Source: Neostapfia colusana (taxonomy: Eukaryota > Streptophyta > Magnoliopsida > Poales > Poaceae). Taken from it: a stretch of 64,000 nucleotides of DNA. The notes below the pieces were generated by a model that saw only the letters and a list, made by a program, of their open reading frames with translations, ran no database searches and was not told the origin of the DNA. Positions 60,001 to 64,000 of this stretch are shown here, piece after piece. A program made the translations under genes and the position numbers. How positions within the stretch are numbered: the first letter of the stretch is position 1; every line of letters starts with the position of its first letter. The stretch covers positions 25,417,928-25,481,927 of the forward strand of contig JASWHV010000001.1 in the NCBI GenBank assembly GCA_030760725.1. The letters run 5' to 3'.

Positions 60001-63000
60001 TGGTGATAAACTAAAAGATGCACTTAATGAGCTTGAGAGGACCTGCAACAGTTCAAGTACAGCGCTCCCTTGCAGGTACAATAATGTGTTATTTCGAACC
60101 TCGTCCCTTATCTGAGTTTACATGGTATCTTTCGATCATCCTAGCTCTGTTCTTTACTGCTTGTATTGGATGCTAGCCTATAATCGTTTCTTGCTGCAGG
60201 TTGAGAGGTAGGCTTCTAGAGTATTTTGACGAAAAGCAAGTATCAACCATCTGTTTTTGCTATGAGGAAGCTTTGAGAAGAGATCCTGCATGTAGCTACT
60301 CAATTGAGAAGCTAATCACAATGCACAGCAAAGGTTTGCCTGAAATTATTCTTTCCCTTATTCTGATTGTTCTACTGTTTAATTACAGTACTGATCGAGT
60401 AGCTGACGAATTATTCATAGAATTGGGATAAGTTCTTGGCTAATACGATTGGGTCTCTCTTATCATGTACAGATTTTCAGATAGATCCACAATGTTTTAC
60501 TTCATTCAATTGTGGCTGTCTTGCTATATGCATATGAAATATTCCAGTCTCAAGTAGCCCTTCTTTTTAAAATGATGTTGGTTATTTTATTAGTAACTAG
60601 TTGACTTTGTAAGAAGGAAATGAACTCATTCTTAATAATGCAAAGGGAGGGGGTTACATATATAGGCTTGAAGCCCAACTCAAAAGACCACAATACCCCT
60701 TGACACACACACAGTCTAACACCCCCCCGCAGTTGAAACTCTGGCTGCGACAGATGTTGAGACTGGACAACAACACACTTACTACATGAGTAAACACAAA
60801 CGCTAACAACTTCCCGCGGAGAACACCGGAGAACACCTCGCCATGAAAGGCACGACCGGTAGAGATGGCCCAAGTGCGTGTGGTGAAGGGCGGCGACGCA
60901 TGCGAAAAGGCTGGCGGTGTGGAGTAGGAGGAGGGACGCGCGCGGCAAAGGCCGACGACGCGGGGTAGGAGGGCGGGGCACCCGCGGAAGGCCGGCAGCG
61001 CGGGATAGGAGGGCAGGGACACGCGCGGAAGGCCGACAGCGCGGGATAGGAGGGAAGGGACGCGCGCGGAAGGCCGGCAGCGTGGGGTAGGAGGGATGCA
61101 CGCGGCGGAGGCCGACGACGCGGGGTAGGAGGGCAGGGACGCGCGCGGAAGCCTGGCAGCGCGGGGTAGGAGGAGTGCGCGCGGCGAAGGCCGACGGCGT
61201 GGGGTAGGAGGGCAGGTGCTGCTGCTGCCATGGGGAGGAGCGGAGGCGCTGCTGCGGCCATGGAGAGGATTGGAGGCGCTGCCGCTTGGAGGGCTGAGCC
61301 GTCGTGCAGTGCTCTGGTGGGTCCAGAGGCGCGGCGGCGCCACCGGCGGCAGCGCCCGGAAGGCCGGCGACGGCGGGCAGAGGAGAGGGGGCCGGCAGGG
61401 GCGCGGCTGGTGAGCGAGGGTGGCGGCGGAGGTGCCTCACCCGTTGACCAGAGGTGCGGCGGCGGTGGATCCGGCCGCACCAGGGCCGGGGAAGCCGGCG
61501 GCGGCGCTCAGGCGCGACGGCCCTCGAGCGAGCAGAGGCGGGTGTCGTCCTCGTAGTTGCCTTCGGGGCTGTCGACGACGTAGGACTCGAGCACGACCAT
61601 GCAGATCCTGGGGCCGGCGAGCTCGGAGACGGTGGTGATGGAGCGATAGTTGCGCAGGCGGTGCTCGCCGCCGCTGATGGAGAAGCCGAAGACCCTGCCG
61701 GTGTCGTCGAGGTGGTCGAGGCGCTCGGTGCTGGTACTGGCAGGGAGGCCGGAGATGATGCTGACCTCGCGGAGGCGGCCGGGGCGTAGGACGTCGTCGG
61801 CGTCAGGGTCGAGGCGGAGCGCGCAGCTGCGGATGAAGTGCTTGTACACCTGGGGGCCGTCGAAGCGGCGGACGAGAGCCCAGACCGCGGCCGGCGGATG
61901 GCGTCCGCAGCTAGAGAAGCGCAGCGGTGGCGGCCAGAGGGATCCTGGCGAGATCCGCGATGGCCCGGCGAATGGGAAGCCGCGCGAGGCCGGCGTGGAA
62001 GCGGCCGGCGAGCTCGGCCGGGTCCAGGCAGCGGGGTGTGCCGTCCCGCGCAGCGGGCGCGAGGAAGGAGGTGAGGCCCTGGAAGCAGTTCGTGAGGGCG
62101 CCGATGAGCTCGGAGAGGTCCTCGCGGACGCCGCGCAGCGGCGAGACACCGGGGGAGGCGGAGGGGCCCGGGCGGGCTCTAGACGGGGACGCCGACGGGG
62201 TGGTGGTGGGCGCGGCGGCCAGAGCGGCGGCGGATGGGAGAGAGGGCGCTGGCGAGGTGGTGGGGGCACGACAGCCAGAGCGGCGGCGGATGGGAGAGAG
62301 GCACCCGCGGCGGGCCGCTGCCGGCTCGCCGGACGGCGGCGGCACGCTGGCAGGGCCGCGGCGGCGCTGCTACATGGAGGAGGCAGCGGCGGCGGCTGGT
62401 GGTGGGAGAGAGAGAGAAGAGGAGAGGGTGGCGGCGGGTGGGAGAGAGGGCCAGAAACCCTAACCCTAATCTGACACCATGTATGAAGGAAATGAACTCA
62501 TCCTTAAGAATGCAAAGGGAGATGGTTACATATATAGGCTTGAAGCCCAACTCAAAAGACCACAATACCCGTGACACACACACAGTCTAACAGACGTGTT
62601 ATCTCACAACTTACATCTTCACTTTGATGTTGCTACCTAAAAAAGGTGCTTCTCTGTAGAGAGTTTTGGATTTACAGTAATCCTAAACCAATGTTCCAAT
62701 GTTACTTTCCCTTGAAGTCATATTAGAATGTCAGTAAGCATGGAACTCTTTCTTTTTTTCTTTAGGGGCGGTTCCTTTTGTGAATTTCGCATGCTACAAA
62801 AATATTAACCAGTGATATAAGTAGTTATGGAATTCTATTGCATCACTTCTCTGCAACATTAACATATGGTTTCTGATTCAAGTCAACTGCATTCAGTGTG
62901 TACATTTTGGTATTATAGACTAACAAGCGATGTTTTTGCACTCTCTTTTTGTTGTGTTGCCTACACCAGGATTCTATAATACTGTCCACCTACTCGAGTC

Positions 63001-63272
63001 AATAGCTCTACATTTAGATTCCTCTAGTGGCAAACCTTGCATCTGGGAGGAGCTTGCATCATGTTTCCTTCGTCTTTTCTCTGGCCAGACTGCTGACTAT
63101 GAGGATTGTATATCATGTACTAATGTCCGAGGAGATAAAGCATTAAGAGCGTTCAGTAAATTTTCTTCAGTTTTTTTTGAACCATTTACAAGAGAATCAT
63201 GGAAGGTCCGATGCAGATGGTGGATGCATCATCATTTCAGCCAAAACGCCTACATGTCGGGAACTCTGACAG
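54059..63272 (+). CDS. Host gene: probable TAF RNA polymerase I subunit A (TAF1A)-like protein, 3' end outside the window
   Basis: Exons: 54059-54553, 54650-54787, 55217-55296, 55729-56123, 59447-59631, 59990-60075, 60200-60333, 62970-63272. All introns are GT-AG and all eight join in phase, giving 605 codons; the last exon ends in phase 1, so more follow. The ATG has a strong context (ACCGCCATGG). The N-terminus is Pro-rich with a nuclear signal PRKRRRL at residues 35-41. Then helical repeats (HKLARAHRWRDAASVVSTLL; ELALFYLSQGNIDNAYNATR), an acidic Ser/Asp linker in exon 4, more TPR-like helices (ALLPLIQLLLLGDKLKDALN) and a Trp-rich RCRWWMHHHFS near the end. From memory this order fits plant TAF1A homologues (PF14929), part of the selectivity factor for rRNA gene transcription in the nucleolus. 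Introns 4 and 7 carry transposons. Confidence 0.72.
54788..55728 (+). other. Introns 2 and 3 of the host gene
   Basis: Intron 2 (54788-55216) and intron 3 (55297-55728) flank the 80-bp exon 55217-55296. Apart from a C run at 55320-55333 and a long T tract before the acceptor TTCCTCAG, I see nothing else. Confidence 0.7.
56124..56197 (+). other. Start of intron 4, left flank of the LINE
   Basis: Donor GTAAGTACC after codon phase 1. The following 74 bp are open in the exon 4 frame and run into the LINE. Confidence 0.6.
56215..58567 (+). pseudogene. LINE ORF: partial AP endonuclease plus complete reverse transcriptase
   Basis: The frame is open for about 780 codons to TAG at 58565-58567. It starts with the C-terminal part of an exonuclease/endonuclease domain (LVTFSSAQHSSQIDFVLTRR). 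RT motifs follow in order: IDLEKAYDKIPR (motif A), LHQGSALSPYIFSLVMDEV (motif B), and FADDVVLV (motif C, 57800-57823). The C-terminal RTE region with RMLRWMCGHTRRDRIRNE and QHRLRWFGHIQRRP is present. The endonuclease start is missing, so the copy is dead, although RT has no stops. Its frame is the same as host exon 4. Confidence 0.85.
58568..58700 (+). repeat. Pyrimidine (T/C) low-complexity tract in the LINE 3' UTR
   Basis: About 130 bp almost purely T and C, between the LINE stop and its 3' end. Confidence 0.9.
58798..59446 (+). other. Remainder of intron 4
   Basis: AT-rich sequence ending in the acceptor TGCCTTTGAAG. Short ORFs near 58886 and 59189 do not join the flanking exons in phase; exon 4 joins exon 5 directly. 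Confidence 0.65.
59632..59989 (+). other. Intron 5 with duplicated splice-junction-like segment
   Basis: 358 bp. CAGGTTGAGAGGTAG at 59850-59864, preceded by a T-rich tract, equals the acceptor and start of exon 7 at 60197-60211. Otherwise nothing seen. Confidence 0.6.
60334..60607 (+). other. Intron 7, left part
   Basis: AT-rich intron sequence from the donor GTTTGCC to the TSD GACTT (60603-60607) at the edge of the short-LTR element. Confidence 0.7.
60608..60721 (-). repeat. 3' LTR of the short-LTR element (114 bp)
   Basis: Nearly identical to 62480-62592, with a few substitutions and a 1-bp indel. Contains ACATATATAGG, i.e. CCTATATATGT on the minus strand, a TATA-like box. Confidence 0.88.
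60722..60731 (-). other. Polypurine tract of the short-LTR element
   Basis: The minus strand reads TGCGGGGGGG directly before the LTR start TGTTAGAC. Confidence 0.75.
60920..61215. repeat. GC-rich minisatellite in the short-LTR element
   Basis: About seven degenerate units of 40-46 bp with the core GAAGGCCG(A/G)C(A/G)GCG followed by GGGGTAGGAGGGCAGGGACG. Long Pro/Arg-rich ORFs on the minus strand here are repeat artefacts. Confidence 0.85.
61538..61897 (-). pseudogene. Captured ABA receptor fragment (PYR/PYL/RCAR family)
   Basis: An open stretch of about 120 codons on the minus strand matches the core of the START-like ABA receptors. VWALVRRFDGPQVYKHFIRSC has the ligand-binding Lys (codon 61841-61843); LREVSIISGLPAS carries the gate loop SGLPA at 61739-61753; GGEHRLRNYRS carries the latch HRL at 61655-61663; then VVLESYVVDSPEGNYEDDTR. 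Intact receptors bind ABA in the cytosol and nucleus and inhibit PP2C phosphatases. The copy ends at DDTR, so the long C-terminal helix is missing and it should not fold as a receptor. Flanking codons are unrelated, Pro/Arg-rich. Paralogue identity cannot be settled without a search. Confidence 0.88.
61925..62162 (-). pseudogene. Captured fragment resembling the N-terminal part of a plant BSD-domain protein
   Basis: Minus-strand frame of about 80 codons, different from the ABA-receptor frame. It contains RGVREDLSELIGALTNCFQG and LTSFLAPA, then AELAGRFHAGLARL and AIADLARI. From memory, this arrangement (GVREDLSEL.. then ..FLAP.. then DxAxxxGRF..GxxxL) is typical of the region before the BSD domain in plant BSD-domain proteins. 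The BSD domain itself is absent. It stops at 61911 just before the ABA-receptor fragment, so the two captured pieces are adjacent. Less certain than the receptor call. Confidence 0.55.
62466..62479 (-). other. Primer binding site of the short-LTR element
   Basis: The minus strand reads TGGTGTCAGATTAG, directly adjoining the LTR end ACA; one mismatch to the tRNA-Met complement over the first 10 bases. Confidence 0.7.
62480..62592 (-). repeat. 5' LTR of the short-LTR element (113 bp)
   Basis: Plus-strand ends TGTATGAAGG and CAGTCTAACA; followed by GACGT (62593-62597). Confidence 0.88.
62593..62969 (+). other. Intron 7, right part
   Basis: AT-rich intron sequence ending in the acceptor TGCCTACACCAG before exon 8. 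Nothing else seen. Confidence 0.7.
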
Positions 63273-64000
63273 GTAGCTATTTGTTCTTATTCCTTAATTT
63301 ATGTTGCTGAAATCCAGGGTAGACAGTAACTGTTATCAGTATTATGATGGGTTTCTATGTGTTGAATACTGGAGCCTATAGTTCAGTATAGGATCTAAAG
63401 TGAAACAAAAGGCGGCCGCCTAGGTGCTCCGTGCAGCCCTCCCGCCTTGCCTCGGGGGGTAGGCGGTCGCGAGGCAGAGGGGACGGCGGCCGACCGCGCG
63501 GGGGGGGGGGGGGGTGGAGATGGTGGCGCTCGGGGGGAGGGGGGAGGGAGATGGCGACGCACACGGGGGGGGGGGGGGCAGGCGGGGCGGGGGATGGCGC
63601 ATAGCGGCAACGCGCGCGAGGGGCGCCGGCGGGCCGCGGGGGAAGGGGGGAGAGGCGGCGCGCGTGGGGAGATCGGCGGCGGAGCGGGGAGCGGACCGGT
63701 GACCACCGAAGCCCTAGCGGGCGGTGGGGGACGGGCTGAAATGAAACCGTGGGAGTTGAGGGCAGGCTGAAATGAAACCACCCGCCTAGTGGGCTGGGCG
63801 TCTGGGCCATGTGACAATTGGAGACAAGAAAGGGAGAGAAAATAGATGTGCCATGTAGAAAATTAACCAACCAGCAAAAATACCTGTATGCTACTATATT
63901 TTAAAGAAAATTATAAAACATCACTGCTACAATACACAACGCCTAGGTGCCGCCTAGGAACGCCTAGGCACGCTTATGCTCTAGGCGGAGGGTCACCGCC
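63273..64000 (+). other. Intron 8 (partial) with GC-rich block and CCTAGG-rich flanks
   Basis: Donor GTAGCT. From about 63410 a GC-rich block with G runs of 12-14 (63500-63514, 63565-63578) starts GGCGGCCGCCTAGG; near the window end are repeated CCTAGG motifs, and GGTCACCGCC is at 63991-64000. This may be an unrecognised transposon with GGCGG termini whose right end is at or beyond the edge. ORFs in it on both strands are low complexity. Confidence 0.5.

Larger units (their letters stand above)
60608..62592 (-). mobile_element. Short-LTR non-autonomous retroelement carrying host gene fragments (1985 bp)
   Basis: Two terminal direct repeats of 113-114 bp, TGT...ACA termini, imperfect 5-bp TSD (GACTT left, GACGT right). 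In minus-strand sense: LTR (62592-62480), then a PBS directly adjacent, the cargo, a PPT and the second LTR (60721-60608). No gag or pol. The size and layout resemble TRIM/SMART-type elements or a cut-down Copia. The cargo contains fragments similar to an ABA receptor and to a BSD-domain protein and a GC-rich minisatellite. Opposite in orientation to the host gene in whose intron 7 it sits. Confidence 0.85.

Noticed and set aside
60550..61480. Long Pro/Arg-rich ORFs (225-296 codons) on the minus strand
   Set aside because: Generated by the GC-rich minisatellite and flanks in the short-LTR element; no recognisable domain.
62454..62470. AAACCCTAACCCTAAT, telomere-like
   Set aside because: Only two repeat units; such short motifs are common in plant 5' regions and here adjoin a PBS.

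Overview
This window is from a large, repeat-rich nuclear plant genome, most likely a grass (Poaceae). The evidence is chromodomain-bearing Gypsy elements with LTRs over 3 kb, a Sirevirus-like Copia, an RTE-type LINE with a (TTG)n tail, a plastid insert with the acidic rpoC2 repeat seen in grasses, and a GC-rich first exon in the one host gene. I see no bacterial features, rRNA, tRNA or CRISPR array.

Positions 1-53001 form one nest of retrotransposons that can be resolved from target-site duplications (TSDs). The oldest layer is an LTR fragment (52367-53001) of a family starting TGTCGGTAC. Gypsy-1 (minus strand; <1 to 52366) sits in it. The 5' LTR of Gypsy-1 is split twice: by Gypsy-2 (9437-22111, TSD TGGTA) and by a Sirevirus-like Copia (25164-52200, TSD AGATG). 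The Copia is itself broken three times: by an LTR fragment related to Gypsy-1 (about 28853-33050), by a solo LTR (34112-35153, TSD GACAG) and by Gypsy-3 (39894-52190, TSD about KCTAC) in its 3' LTR. Gypsy-3's 5' LTR carries a 411-bp insert that is partly plastid rpoC2. All gag-pol frames are damaged by stops or frameshifts. The orf0 gene of Gypsy-2 and much of the Gypsy-3 pol frame are the best preserved.

From about 54 kb a host gene runs on the + strand to beyond the window. Eight exons (54059-63272, 605 codons so far) join with perfect phase. The product looks like the RNA polymerase I TAF subunit A family (TAF1A), with an N-terminal nuclear localisation signal. Intron 4 holds a 5'-truncated RTE LINE whose reading frame is open and continuous with exon 4. 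Intron 7 holds a 1985-bp short-LTR retroelement (LTRs 113-114 bp, minus strand, PBS and PPT visible). That element carries pieces of two unrelated host genes: an ABA receptor (PYR/PYL/RCAR) fragment with gate and latch motifs, and a piece resembling the N-terminal part of BSD-domain proteins.

The most noteworthy points are: the gene-capturing short-LTR element; the orf0 genes with splice-acceptor-like sequence at their start codons; arrays of CACGTG (ABRE/G-box) or GGACTAGTCC palindromes upstream of the TATA box in the LTRs of several distinct families; a degenerate tandem array of primer-binding-site sequence in Gypsy-3; and the LTR-specific organellar insert that can date events.
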